Origin: Limiplasma sp036652695
GTDB taxonomy: Bacteria; Bacillota; Clostridia; Christensenellales; Aristaeellaceae
Length of the DNA stretch: 33,744 bases
NCBI GenBank assembly: GCA_036652695.1
Contig: JAVVVJ010000025.1
Location: forward strand, 1 to 33,744
Direction of reading: 5' to 3'
Both the position numbers and the translations under genes were made by a program. The notes under the pieces were generated by a model. It worked only from the letters and a program-made list of their open reading frames with translations, made no database searches and had not been told where the DNA came from. Within the stretch, counting starts at the first letter, position 1; every line of letters starts with the position of its first letter. Shown piece after piece: positions 1 through 7,702 of the stretch.

Positions 1-6
1 TTTTGT

Positions 7-861
7 CTACCAGCCATATTCCTTCAGCATCCGTTCCACGCCCGCCAGCGTGCGGGAGAAGCGGCAGCCTACGCGCTGCGCCTTGGTGGTATCCATCCAC
101 AGGTTGCGTGGCGCTGCGCCGCTTGCGGGCGTCACAAGCTCGTTCATCCGCGCTTGCGCGCCCAGCAGCCGCAGTGCGCCGCGCGCCGTTTCATAGGAGC
201 TTAGTTCGTTTTCCGCGCCATAGTTGTACACGCCCGCCGGAGCTTTTGCTATGAGGGGCAGGTTTTCGGCTACCTCGCGCACATAGGTCATGGCACGGTG
301 ATCGTTAGCCGCATAGCTGCGCGGCGCGCCTGTGACGGCGGCGTGCAAAAGCCCTGTGATGAGGTTGGGGTTGGTGTGCTTTCCCCGTGCGGGCAGGTCG
401 AACATCCACGTGAGCCGAAGCGAGGCGCTGTTTGGGCACAGCTCGGCTACGGCCGCCTCGGCCAGCAGCTTATGCCGCGCATAGGTGTTGGTAGGCGCAA
501 GCTCCGCGGCTTCGTTTAGCGGCTCATCGCCGCCGCAACCGCTATACACCTGATCGGTACTGCAAAAGAGCAGCTTTGCGCCGCAGGCGGTGCATGCGCG
601 AGCCAAGTTTTCCGCACCGCGCACATTTACCAGCATGGATCGGGCAGGATCGCGTTCACATTCGTCAATTTGAGAAATTGCGGCGGCATGCACCACAACA
701 GCGGGTTGATATTCGTTTAAAAAAAGAGAGCAGCTTTTCGCGTTTGTAATCTCCAGCTGCGCGTGCGTGGGTGCGATAAAGGTGATTTGATTCGCGAGCG
801 TATCGATTATTCTGCTGCTTAAGAACCCGCTTGCACCGGTGATGAGCCATGTGGGTTTCAT
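7..861 (-). CDS. RmlD-like NAD(P)-dependent sugar-nucleotide reductase (SDR family)
   Basis: A 284-residue extended short-chain dehydrogenase, most like dTDP-4-dehydrorhamnose reductases (RmlD_sub_bind family). The N-terminus carries the nucleotide-binding glycine motif (ITGASGFLSS, residues 8-17), then VVHAAA, the SSTDQVY strand end with the catalytic Ser/Thr, and the YxxxK pair (YARHK). Such enzymes reduce a 4-keto sugar nucleotide in the cytoplasm to supply deoxysugars for surface polysaccharide. No rmlA, rmlB or rmlC lies in the window, so the substrate is not known. The start at 861 is chosen because AAAGGAGG lies just upstream. An in-frame extension of 62 codons has no ribosome binding site and would run through the promoter at 898-925. 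The gene stands alone on this strand. Confidence 0.75.
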   Translation of the reverse strand: MKPTWLITGASGFLSSRIIDTLANQITFIAPTHAQLEITNAKSCSLFLNEYQPAVVVHAAAISQIDECERDPARSMLVNVRGAENLARACTACGAKLLFCSTDQVYSGCGGDEPLNEAAELAPTNTYARHKLLAEAAVAELCPNSASLRLTWMFDLPARGKHTNPNLITGLLHAAVTGAPRSYAANDHRAMTYVREVAENLPLIAKAPAGVYNYGAENELSSYETARGALRLLGAQARMNELVTPASGAAPRNLWMDTTKAQRVGCRFSRTLAGVERMLKEYGW

Positions 862-897
862 AGGGGAAGCCTCCTTTGTGGGTGCTTTGATGTTGCT

Positions 898-925
898 ATT
901 ATACACCCTGCGCACCATGGCGCAA
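898..925 (-). promoter_or_regulatory. Sigma-A-type promoter of the RmlD-like gene
   Basis: Read on the minus strand, TTGCGC and a perfect TATAAT are separated by 16 bases. The -10 box lies 37 bases upstream of the ATG at 861, which places the start downstream of the promoter. Confidence 0.55.
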
Positions 926-1041
926 GAGCGATTCGGAAGCGGCGCAAGCGTTGGAGAACGCCCGGAATTGACTTTGTTCTGAACCACCGACACTGTTTGT
1001 CCCATTGTAGTACAATTGACATCATTCGTCAAAAACCTACC

Positions 1042-1070
1042 TTGCAAACCCGCAGTGTATAGTTTATGCT
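1042..1070 (+). promoter_or_regulatory. Sigma-A-type promoter of the 58-codon ORF
   Basis: TTGCAA and TATGCT with a 17-base spacer, about 50 bases upstream of the ATG at 1122. The predicted transcript start is near 1077. Confidence 0.5.
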
Positions 1071-1121
1071 AAGAACGTCCTCGATATACATGTTTCTTTT
1101 GTCGACAAGGGGAGGGGTCGT

Positions 1122-1298
1122 ATGACGAAACAGATAACAGGGGAAGAAGACTGGCACTTGTTTATGCAAGCTCGGGCAGAACAACTCTGGCTGGAGGGAT
1201 CCAAGGATCAGGCCAGGGAGCTTCTCAGGCTGATTGATGAGGAGCAACGGCGACGTTTTGAGCAGCACCAAGAATTTGCGATGATCGTCTCCAAATAG
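1122..1298 (+). CDS. Small charged helical protein, 58 residues, unknown function
   Basis: A short ORF with a strong ribosome binding site (AAGGGGAGGGG, 4 bases before the ATG) and its own promoter. The product starts MTKQITGEEDWHLF and continues as a Glu/Gln/Arg-rich, probably alpha-helical chain (ARELLRLIDEEQRRRFEQ). It has no signal peptide, membrane segment, Cys pair or recognisable family. A perfect 13-base-pair hairpin followed by a T tract begins 23 bases after the stop, so promoter, RBS, ORF and hairpin make one compact transcription unit. I recognise no function. The strength of the expression signals is the main reason to think it is real. Confidence 0.55.
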   Translation: MTKQITGEEDWHLFMQARAEQLWLEGSKDQARELLRLIDEEQRRRFEQHQEFAMIVSK

Positions 1299-1321
1299 CG
1301 CAAGCTATTCCCCAAACAGTT

Positions 1322-1348
1322 TTAGCACTCATTTAAAATGAGTGCTAA
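1322..1348 (+). promoter_or_regulatory. CIRCE-type inverted repeat (HrcA operator sequence), also terminator-like
   Basis: The sequence is TTAGCACTC, nine bases, GAGTGCTAA, which matches the CIRCE consensus bound by the heat-shock repressor HrcA. The nine-base spacer is itself symmetric, so the element can fold as a 13-base-pair hairpin around a single central base. TTTTT follows directly, as in an intrinsic terminator. It lies 3' of the 58-codon ORF, and no groESL, dnaK or hrcA gene is next to it on either strand. Confidence 0.75.
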
Positions 1349-1411
1349 TTTTTAATGGTGCGCCCGGCATGGGCAACTGAATCAAATTGCGCGGGAGAAT
1401 GTGAGAAAGCA

Positions 1412-1440
1412 GGAGGCTGAGGATTGAATCCCCAGCCTCC
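1412..1440 (-). terminator. Hairpin terminator after the secreted-protein gene
   Basis: GGAGGCTG pairs perfectly with CAGCCTCC, and an inner GGATT/AATCC stem closes around one base. On the minus strand it starts 24 bases after the stop codon at 1464 and is followed by TGCTTTCT, a weak T tract. It may act in both directions. Confidence 0.6.
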
Positions 1441-1463
1441 GTTGCAATTCGAATGTTTTTTTG

Positions 1464-2909
1464 TTACTGCGCTTCGGTTGGCGTTGTCGCTTGGTTTATT
1501 CCGCTTACAAAAGTCAGTAAGCTTGAGGGCACGTTGGCCATTATGGAATACATGACCTGCGACAGGCGGGCGGTTGCGTCCGTAAGGAAAGCTTTAAGCG
1601 CGTCGTCATCCATCGTCAAGGGCTGTGTGGCGGTTTCGGCGGTGGCTGCGGCAAGCGCGCTTAGGTCCGCATCACTGTCAACGGTGGCTGTTTGCAGGTT
1701 GAAGGTGATCAGCGGCCTGTCGGAGGCGCTTGGCGCGACAGGCGCGGTGGCGTCGGCGCGGCTGTAGATGGCAAACGAGCGGTCAAAGCCACCCTCGATG
1801 GGGGTTTGGTCGTAGGCAAGCGTGATCTGCATACCATCGTCAACCAGCATCATCAGGCTACCCGTCTTACTGCTGTCGGGCTTGGAGAGCAAGTCCGCTA
1901 CAACGGTTGCGAGCGACTTGCCTTCTTCGCTCATTTTGACCTCACCCTTGTGGGTCACGCCAGCTTCGGTGGTCAAGCGGTTGTAGGACATCTGCATGCC
2001 AATATCAACGTTCTCGTTCTCCACTTCGCCATCGTCATCGGTTAGGGTGATGACACCCTTCATGGCAAAAGGTATCGATATGGAGATGAGCGTCTTGCCC
2101 TCGTCGGCGGTATAGACGGTGATAGGCAGTTCAAAGGTGGACTTGGTAAAAAAATCTTTTATGGAATCAATCAGCTTTTCAGATTCCACAACATCGTCTG
2201 GTTCGCCGCTTTCCGTGGCAGCGGTGGCAATAAGGTTTTTGCAGTACTGGGTATTTAGCAGCTTTACATAATCCTCACCCGTGAAGGCCAACACAGTCTT
2301 TTGGGTGGCCGCGTCATGCGTCGCGTCGGTAAAATCGCCGTCGGTAGTGACAACGCGGTTGGCGATGTCGGTAATCCAAGCGATCATTTCAGCGTCGTCG
2401 GCAAAAGCGGTATGGAGAATTTCCAGCTTTTCGTCCGCTGTTTGGGGTAGCAAAGCGCTGGCAGGCTCCTGCGCATTGGCAACCTCTGTGCTTAAGCTGC
2501 CCATGGCAGCGCCAAAGGCCAAAATTTGCTGCTTGAACTCGGCAGCGATTTGCGCGTCGTTGCCCATGGCTATGAAGGCCTTTTCCGCCATGGCGGCGAT
2601 ATCAGCCCAAGCAAGGAACAGCGCATCGGCACTGAAAGCGTCGCTCTTCACATAGATGCCCTTGTCATCGGCACGCATGGCCGCGCTTATAACGTCCTCA
2701 TCGCCCATGTTAAGCGTAAAGCGATAGGCGCCTTCGCCACGCAGAAGCTTCAGGGATAGGATATCTAAGGTATCCTTGACTGCGGGAATGGCGGCCAGAT
2801 CATCGCCGGGTACGATGGTGAACGTATACTGGGCTGCGGCAAGCGCTCCGAGTGGGGCCAGCAGCGTAAGCAGCAGGCATAGGAGCAATGTAATACTTTT
2901 ACGAAGCAT
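1464..2909 (-). CDS. Secreted protein of unknown function, 481 residues
   Basis: The N-terminus is a clear signal peptide: positively charged MLRKS, a long leucine-rich core, then an Ala-rich cleavage region (LGALAAAQ). There is no lipobox cysteine, so the protein is probably released or loosely held at the surface. The mature part is acidic, rich in Ala, Asp and Thr, and has no transmembrane segment near the C-terminus, no LPxTG and no catalytic motif I recognise. The alternating beta-like stretches (ITVYTADEGKTLISISIP, MSYNRL, ITLAYDQ) suggest a beta-rich domain in the C-terminal half. The start has AAAGGAGG upstream and a promoter at 2965-2994. It is a single-gene unit ending at the hairpin at 1412-1440. 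I cannot assign a function. Confidence 0.7.
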   Translation of the reverse strand: MLRKSITLLLCLLLTLLAPLGALAAAQYTFTIVPGDDLAAIPAVKDTLDILSLKLLRGEGAYRFTLNMGDEDVISAAMRADDKGIYVKSDAFSADALFLAWADIAAMAEKAFIAMGNDAQIAAEFKQQILAFGAAMGSLSTEVANAQEPASALLPQTADEKLEILHTAFADDAEMIAWITDIANRVVTTDGDFTDATHDAATQKTVLAFTGEDYVKLLNTQYCKNLIATAATESGEPDDVVESEKLIDSIKDFFTKSTFELPITVYTADEGKTLISISIPFAMKGVITLTDDDGEVENENVDIGMQMSYNRLTTEAGVTHKGEVKMSEEGKSLATVVADLLSKPDSSKTGSLMMLVDDGMQITLAYDQTPIEGGFDRSFAIYSRADATAPVAPSASDRPLITFNLQTATVDSDADLSALAAATAETATQPLTMDDDALKAFLTDATARLSQVMYSIMANVPSSLLTFVSGINQATTPTEAQ

Positions 2910-2964
2910 GTGGGGTTCCTCCTTTATTGTGTAAGATCACGCGTTGCTATCTTGTACGGGTGTG

Positions 2965-2994
2965 ATTATACCATGCGCGGGGGAGGCTTGTCAT
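2965..2994 (-). promoter_or_regulatory. Sigma-A-type promoter of the secreted-protein gene
   Basis: On the minus strand ATGACA and a perfect TATAAT are separated by 18 bases, about 55 bases upstream of the ATG at 2909. Confidence 0.55.
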
Positions 2995-3069
2995 GGTTTT
3001 GGCAGAAATCCCCGCGTTGTATGTGTAAAATGTCTTTTTTGATGTCTGAACGCAGGCAAGAGCCACGCG

Positions 3070-4197
3070 TTACCGCTTCAACCACACCGTTTGGTTTACA
3101 ATGGGCGTGTAGCTCTGGATAAGCTTCACAACCTTGATGCTTACGTTGGTATCGCTGTAATCGGCGGGCAGGGCGCGCGGCGCACCGTTGCGCTGCATGG
3201 CGATGGCAAGCTCCGCCGCCTGCTGCACGCTGTCCTGCGCAATGCCGCCAAGCACGATGTCGCCCTTGTCCAGCACCTCCGGACGCTCCGTGGAGGTGCG
3301 GATCAGCACGCCGCAAAAACCCAGCAGGGCGCTTTCCTCGCTTAACGTGCCGCTGTCGCTAAGCACCACAAGGCTGTTGCGCTGCAGGCAGTTGTAGTCA
3401 AAAAAGCCGAAGGGCGGCAGATTGCGCACCAGCGGGTGGAAGGTGAAGTTGCGCTGCTTGATGTATTTCATGCTGCGTGGGTGAGTGCTGTAGATCACGG
3501 GCACCTGATAGGTTTCAGCCATGTGGTTGATGGCCTGCATTAAAGAAAGAAAATTCTGCTCCAGATCAATGTTCTCCTCGCGGTGTGCGGATACTAGGAT
3601 GTACTGCCCGCGCTCAAGGCCAAGCCGGGTGAGCACGTCGCTGCTTTCAATCTGCGGCATGGCACGCTCAAGCACCTCACGCATGGGCGAACCGGTGACA
3701 AAGATGGTTTTGCCATCCACGCCTTCGCTTAACAGATAGCGGCGGCTGTTTTCGGTATAAGGCAGGTTGATATCAGAAATATGATCCACGATCTTGCGGT
3801 TGATCATCTCGCTTACATTCCAATCCCAGCAGCGGTTGCCCGCCTCCATGTGGAAGATGGGAATCTTGAGCCGTTTGGCAGAAATGGCCGCGAGCGCAGA
3901 ATTCGTATCGCCAAGAATGAGCAGCGCGTCCGGCTGCTCGCGCTGGAGCGCTTTGTAGCTCTTTGCAATGATATTTCCCATCGTTTCGCCAAGGTCGCCG
4001 CCCACCGCGTCCAAGTAGAGGTCAGGTGCGCGAAGCTCCAAATCACGAAAAAAAACATCGTTTAGCGTGGGATCGTAATTCTGTCCGGTATGCACCAGAA
4101 TGTGATTGAAATACTGATCCGCGCACCGGATCACCGCCGATAGCCGGATGATCTCGGGGCGTGTGCCAAGGATGGTCATCAGTTTCAGCTTGCTCAT
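3070..4197 (-). CDS. capG: UDP-N-acetyl sugar 2-epimerase, CapG/FnlC/WbjD type
   Basis: A 375-residue non-hydrolysing UDP-GlcNAc 2-epimerase family protein. Visible family marks are ILGTRPEIIRLS at the N-terminus, HTGQNYD, ILGDTNSALAA, the HMEAGNRCWD motif, ERPEVLDKG and SAHREENI. The GNRCWDWNV variant (where WecB-type enzymes have a glycine- and threonine-rich motif) and the direct coupling to capF point to the CapG/FnlC/WbjD branch. That branch converts UDP-2-acetamido-2,6-dideoxy-L-talose to UDP-N-acetyl-L-fucosamine for capsule or O-antigen. The start at 4197 overlaps the capF stop as ATGA; a 26-codon upstream extension inside capF is rejected. The substrate branch is inferred from context and would differ if the enzyme acts on UDP-GlcNAc. 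Confidence 0.85.
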   Translation of the reverse strand: MSKLKLMTILGTRPEIIRLSAVIRCADQYFNHILVHTGQNYDPTLNDVFFRDLELRAPDLYLDAVGGDLGETMGNIIAKSYKALQREQPDALLILGDTNSALAAISAKRLKIPIFHMEAGNRCWDWNVSEMINRKIVDHISDINLPYTENSRRYLLSEGVDGKTIFVTGSPMREVLERAMPQIESSDVLTRLGLERGQYILVSAHREENIDLEQNFLSLMQAINHMAETYQVPVIYSTHPRSMKYIKQRNFTFHPLVRNLPPFGFFDYNCLQRNSLVVLSDSGTLSEESALLGFCGVLIRTSTERPEVLDKGDIVLGGIAQDSVQQAAELAIAMQRNGAPRALPADYSDTNVSIKVVKLIQSYTPIVNQTVWLKR

Positions 4198-5324
4198 TTC
4201 GGCTGGCTCCTCTCCTCCTGCACCGCTAGGCGCATGGTATCGGGATGTTCGGGGGCAAAGCACTCGTTGGCCCACATCAAGGTGAGCATGTCCGTATCGC
4301 CAAGGTTTTCAATGTTGTGCGTATATCCGGGTGGAATGTCCACAATTGTGGGCGTCACGCCGGATACACGGTAGCTGAGCACGGTGGAATCGCCGATCTT
4401 GCGCAGGCGAATGACGCCCTCGCCTGTCAGCACGATAAACTTCTCATGCTTGGTGTGATGCCAGTGCTCGCCCTTGACGATATGCGGCTTGCTCACGTTT
4501 AGGCTCACTTGCCCGTGACCACCCATATGAAGCAGCTCCGTAAAGGAGCCGCGCGCGTCTGTGTGGGTTGTGGGGAAACGGGAAAAATCCTCCGGCGGCA
4601 AAAAGCTTAGGTAGGTGGCGTAGAGCTTGCGTGTGAGCGGATCGCTCTGGTCGGGCACGCTCAGGCTGTCCCGCCCGCTGTGGAAGGCTTCTAGCAGCGC
4701 CTGAAGAGCGCCTAAGCGGATTTCGTGCTCAGGTCGCACAACGCAGAAATTGCCCTCGCGGGTGGGCGAGCCGCGTAGCGCACGCAGAAATTCATCCGCG
4801 ATATCGTCGATGTATACGAGCTTGAGCAGGTTGGCTGGATCGCTCAGCGTAACAGGCAGCCCGTGCGCAATGTTGTAGCAGAAGGTCGCTACAGCGCTGT
4901 TGTAATTGGGACGGCTCCATTTGCCAAAGGCGTTGGTCAGCCGATAAATGGCCACGGGCGTGTGGCAGCGCTCGCCGTAGGCGCGCACCGCTTCCTCGGC
5001 AGCGCGCTTGCTTTGCCCGTAGGGGTTGTCAAGCGCCGCTTGCGTGGAACTGCTCAGCAGGACGGGCGGCTTTTTGCTGTGCTCCAACAGCCCCAGCAGA
5101 CGCTGTGTAAAGTCCCCATTGCCGCGCATGAAATCCGCCGGATCGTGCGGACGATTGATTCCGGCAAGGTGGAACACAAAATCCGCTTCCAGCGCGGCCT
5201 GCTCCAGCGCGCCATCGGGGCTGCGCAGATCGATCAGCGAGAGCTCGCCAGCATCGGCAGCTTCTAGCGCTGCACGCAGGTTGCGCCCCATGAAACCGTC
5301 TGAGCCGGTGATGAGAATTCGCAT
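4194..5324 (-). CDS. capF: CapF-like bifunctional SDR-cupin sugar-nucleotide reductase
   Basis: A 376-residue protein, close to the usual CapF length. Residues 1 to about 240 form an extended SDR domain with the cofactor loop ITGSDGFMGRN, LLSSSTQA and the YGQSK catalytic pair. The C-terminal 110 residues form a cupin with the metal-binding pattern GEHWHHTKHEKF followed by VLTGEGVIRLR. In CapF/FnlB/WbjC the cupin epimerises C3 and the SDR domain reduces C4 of the UDP-sugar on the way to UDP-L-FucNAc. The start has AAGGAGG eight bases before the ATG and a strong promoter at 5367-5395. It is the first gene of a two-gene operon with capG. The first enzyme of the pathway (CapE/FnlA, 4,6-dehydratase) is not in the window, so it must be encoded elsewhere if the route is complete. 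Confidence 0.85.
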   Translation of the reverse strand: MRILITGSDGFMGRNLRAALEAADAGELSLIDLRSPDGALEQAALEADFVFHLAGINRPHDPADFMRGNGDFTQRLLGLLEHSKKPPVLLSSSTQAALDNPYGQSKRAAEEAVRAYGERCHTPVAIYRLTNAFGKWSRPNYNSAVATFCYNIAHGLPVTLSDPANLLKLVYIDDIADEFLRALRGSPTREGNFCVVRPEHEIRLGALQALLEAFHSGRDSLSVPDQSDPLTRKLYATYLSFLPPEDFSRFPTTHTDARGSFTELLHMGGHGQVSLNVSKPHIVKGEHWHHTKHEKFIVLTGEGVIRLRKIGDSTVLSYRVSGVTPTIVDIPPGYTHNIENLGDTDMLTLMWANECFAPEHPDTMRLAVQEERSQPK

Positions 5325-5366
5325 GCATAGACCTCCTTAAAATAGGACACTGGGATAAACAATGTT

Positions 5367-5395
5367 ATCTTACAGGAATCGATTGGGTGTGTCAA
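5367..5395 (-). promoter_or_regulatory. capF promoter (leftward half of a divergent pair)
   Basis: On the minus strand TTGACA and TAAGAT are spaced by 17 bases, about 45 bases upstream of the capF ATG. Its -35 box is three bases from the -35 box of the rightward promoter. Confidence 0.7.
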
Positions 5396-5398
5396 CGC

Positions 5399-5427
5399 TT
5401 GACGCATAGACAGAGTCAATTTATAAT
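5399..5427 (+). promoter_or_regulatory. Promoter of the glycosyltransferase-like gene (rightward half of a divergent pair)
   Basis: TTGACG and TATAAT are spaced by 17 bases, 38 bases upstream of the ATG at 5466. Together with the leftward -35 it forms the palindrome GTCAA-CGC-TTGAC. Confidence 0.7.
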
Positions 5428-5465
5428 ACGAGAGCTGGGCTTTGGAAAAAAGGGAGGGGAATGCA

Positions 5466-7028
5466 ATGCTGACAGTGCGCCTGCTGGTTGTGTGCATGGG
5501 GCGGTTGGATGCGGAGCACGCCGTGGGAATGGTGCTTCGTGCGCTTGCGATGGCGGCAAACCCATATGGCATCCGCTTTGCCATGCCCGCCTCCTTTGCG
5601 CCCGCCGCTGCGGAAACCATGGCGGCAGGGGTCGCTCTGCGGAGCAATGATGTGAAGTTCTATCCCGATGGCGCGTCCCTTGGTGAGATTGGTGCATTGC
5701 GGACGGACGAAACACATTTTTTGCTGCTGATGGGCGAATACGGCTTTGCGGAAAAATGGGATCAGGAGCTTTTTGCCCGCATGCGCAAGACGCCGGGCAA
5801 GGGTGCGCTGCTGACCGGCTGCATTGGCGCGCAAGCGGAGGAGTTTGCGCCGCAGCCCTACCTGCCTGCCTTTGCGGAGGACTTTGCAGACAACGGCGTG
5901 CTGATTGAGCATGGGCTGCCGCTGGTGTGCAGCACCGCGCCTGTACGCACGCTTGCCATTGATCCCGCGCTGGTGCTTGGCTCTATGGATTTTTTGCGGC
6001 TGCCCGGTCTTCGTGTGGATAACCTCTCTTTTGCGGCCTACGCGGCGGATGTGGAAGTGTACGCCCTTGATCGGGCGCCGCTGTGGCCGCTTGAGCGCCT
6101 TGCGGAGCGCCGCCTTGCCCGCCCCGCACCTGATGCGCTGCCCGGTACAACGCCCGCGCGTTTTGAACAGCTTGCCGGGTTTCGGTATGAAAAGAAACGC
6201 GCGGGCGTAAGAACAACATGGGGGCTTTTTACCACCGAGAATGCCTATGCCCAGCAGCTGCCCACGGGGCTTGCCGTCGCTCAGCGGGCGCGAGCCATCG
6301 TTGCACGCTCCAGAGCGGATCGCGTGCCGCTTAGCGTAACGGCATTCATTGATCTGCCAGCCCCTTCCAAACCCATACCGGTCTACATTTTGCGCTTCGG
6401 GTTTCTGCGGGCGTTGCAGAACATGCCGCTCATTTTGTACACTGGCGGCGCGCAGGAACGCTTTTTGCGCGTGGCGTTTCCCAATGCGTGGAGCTACCCA
6501 GATAACGCGGTGCTGCCAAAGGCTTTTTTGCAAAAGGGCATCACGGCGGAGCAGCACTTTCGCCGCAGCAAGCTGTGGCTGTTGGAGCGCGCCGCGCGTA
6601 ATCACCCAGAATTTACGCATGTGCTGTGGATGAATATCGACTTATTAACGCATCCCATCTGTGCGCAAGCAATGCCGAATTTTACGCCGCTGATGGATGG
6701 CTGCGTGCATCTGGCAACGGTGAACGCGGTGCCGGACCTTTCCTTTGTGGTGGTGCCGGTGGAACGGGTGAAGCTTTTGGTGCGCGAGGCCGCCGCAATC
6801 ACCGATTTGGACGCGGAGCTGAAGCGCGGCTTTGGCGAACAGCGGCTGTGGGAGCGCTTGGTGCAGCAGATGCCGGAGCTTTTTATGCTGCACCCCATGC
6901 CCAGCAAGCATTTGCTGTTTTACACCATGCTGGATCAGCAGCTTTTGGAAACGCGCTATCATAGGTTGCTCAGCAACCTGCGCCCTGCTGTGCGCGCACA
7001 GGACAAACCAATGCGAGAAAAAGTTTGA
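5466..7028 (+). CDS. Glycosyltransferase-like protein, 520 residues, function not known
   Basis: I do not recognise a named family with confidence. The N-terminal half opens MLTVRLLVVCMGRLDAEHAV and has a Rossmann- or GT-A-like alternation (NPYGIRFAMPAS, HFLLLMGEYGFAEKW). The C-terminal half contains FGFLRALQNMPLILYTGG, then HVLWMNIDLLTHP, a strand followed by an acidic residue as seen at the metal/sugar site of GT-A enzymes, and a HPMPSKHLLFYTM segment. There is no signal peptide or membrane segment, so it is likely cytoplasmic. The ATG at 5466 is preferred because GGGAGGGG lies six bases upstream; a TTG 24 bases earlier lacks a good site. It diverges from capF and shares its control region, which supports a role in surface glycan metabolism. 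Confidence 0.55.
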   Translation: MLTVRLLVVCMGRLDAEHAVGMVLRALAMAANPYGIRFAMPASFAPAAAETMAAGVALRSNDVKFYPDGASLGEIGALRTDETHFLLLMGEYGFAEKWDQELFARMRKTPGKGALLTGCIGAQAEEFAPQPYLPAFAEDFADNGVLIEHGLPLVCSTAPVRTLAIDPALVLGSMDFLRLPGLRVDNLSFAAYAADVEVYALDRAPLWPLERLAERRLARPAPDALPGTTPARFEQLAGFRYEKKRAGVRTTWGLFTTENAYAQQLPTGLAVAQRARAIVARSRADRVPLSVTAFIDLPAPSKPIPVYILRFGFLRALQNMPLILYTGGAQERFLRVAFPNAWSYPDNAVLPKAFLQKGITAEQHFRRSKLWLLERAARNHPEFTHVLWMNIDLLTHPICAQAMPNFTPLMDGCVHLATVNAVPDLSFVVVPVERVKLLVREAAAITDLDAELKRGFGEQRLWERLVQQMPELFMLHPMPSKHLLFYTMLDQQLLETRYHRLLSNLRPAVRAQDKPMREKV

Positions 7029-7073
7029 ATGGCTTGAACAGGCCGCATTTTTGAAAGGATGGTTATCCTCATC

Positions 7074-7571
7074 ATGATGAACGACACACAGGAGTCTCGC
7101 CCCATGAAACGTGTTGCCGCCAGCCGCGCGGAGCAGGTGCATATCATCATGCCGGCGGATGTGAACGCCAGCTTCAATCTTTTTGGCGGCATGCTGATGC
7201 AATGGATTGATGTGGTGGCGGGCGTGGTGGCGCGCAGGCACGCGGGTTGTGAAGTGCTTACCGCCGCGGTGGATCATTTGGCGTTTCTTGCGCCCGCGCA
7301 CCTCAATGACACAGTCACTTTGCTGGGGCGTGTGACCTATGTAGGCCGCACGAGCATGGAAATCTGCGTGGATACCTACGTGGAGCGTATGGAAAACATG
7401 GACGAACGCATTCATGCCAACCGCGCTTACCTTACGATGGTGGCCTTGGATGAGGAAGGCTTGCCCACGCGCGTGCCGGGCTTGCTATGCGAAGCAGACG
7501 CCGAGCGTGCGGATTTTGCGGCGGGTCAAAAGCGGCGCGATGCGCGTAGGCGCATGGAGCGCGATGAGTAA
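7074..7571 (+). CDS. Acyl-CoA thioesterase, hotdog fold (YkhA/YciA type)
   Basis: A 165-residue single hotdog domain of the acyl-CoA hydrolase family. The diagnostic stretch is PADVNASFNLFGGMLMQWID, containing the catalytic Asn/Asp region, followed by the long helix VVAGVVARRHAG, AVDHLAFLAPAHLNDTV and GRVTYVGRTSMEI. These enzymes hydrolyse acyl-CoA thioesters in the cytoplasm and form hexamers. Start choice is uncertain: ATG 7074 follows GAAAGGATGG by 11 bases, while ATG 7104 has CAGGAG nine bases upstream and gives a product closer to typical family length. The ATG inside the GGATGG box (7059) is unlikely to be used. The gene follows the glycosyltransferase-like gene by 45 bases and may be co-transcribed with it. 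Confidence 0.85.
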   Translation: MMNDTQESRPMKRVAASRAEQVHIIMPADVNASFNLFGGMLMQWIDVVAGVVARRHAGCEVLTAAVDHLAFLAPAHLNDTVTLLGRVTYVGRTSMEICVDTYVERMENMDERIHANRAYLTMVALDEEGLPTRVPGLLCEADAERADFAAGQKRRDARRRMERDE

Positions 7572-7620
7572 AAGGCCGCGAAGCAACTGGAAATCCCAAC
7601 GAAAGCGCTTCTCTACGCTC

Positions 7621-7649
7621 TGTACCTAGCCGTCAAGCTGTGGTATACT
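7621..7649 (+). promoter_or_regulatory. Probable extended -10 promoter upstream of the phosphoglucomutase-like gene
   Basis: TGgTATACT is an extended -10 box with a weak -35 (TGTACC) 17 bases upstream. A perfect 14-base palindrome, GGCGTTATAACGCC, follows at 7667-7680, before the ribosome binding site. Confidence 0.45.
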
Positions 7650-7702
7650 GTTCCAGAATTTCAACGGGCGTTATAACGCCAAAAAGGAAGGAAACGGAAG
7701 CG

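Noticed and set aside
1004..1016. ATTGTA-G-TACAAT palindrome upstream of the 58-codon gene
   Set aside because: It is short and AT-rich, close to chance expectation, and is not clearly placed against either promoter.
1029..1271. 80-codon minus-strand ORF under the CIRCE element
   Set aside because: It has no ribosome binding site, lies opposite the better-supported 58-codon gene, and its product resembles no family.
5421..6620. Long minus-strand open frame opposite the glycosyltransferase-like gene
   Set aside because: It crosses the divergent promoter region, has a basic low-complexity product, and the plus strand has the better start and promoter.
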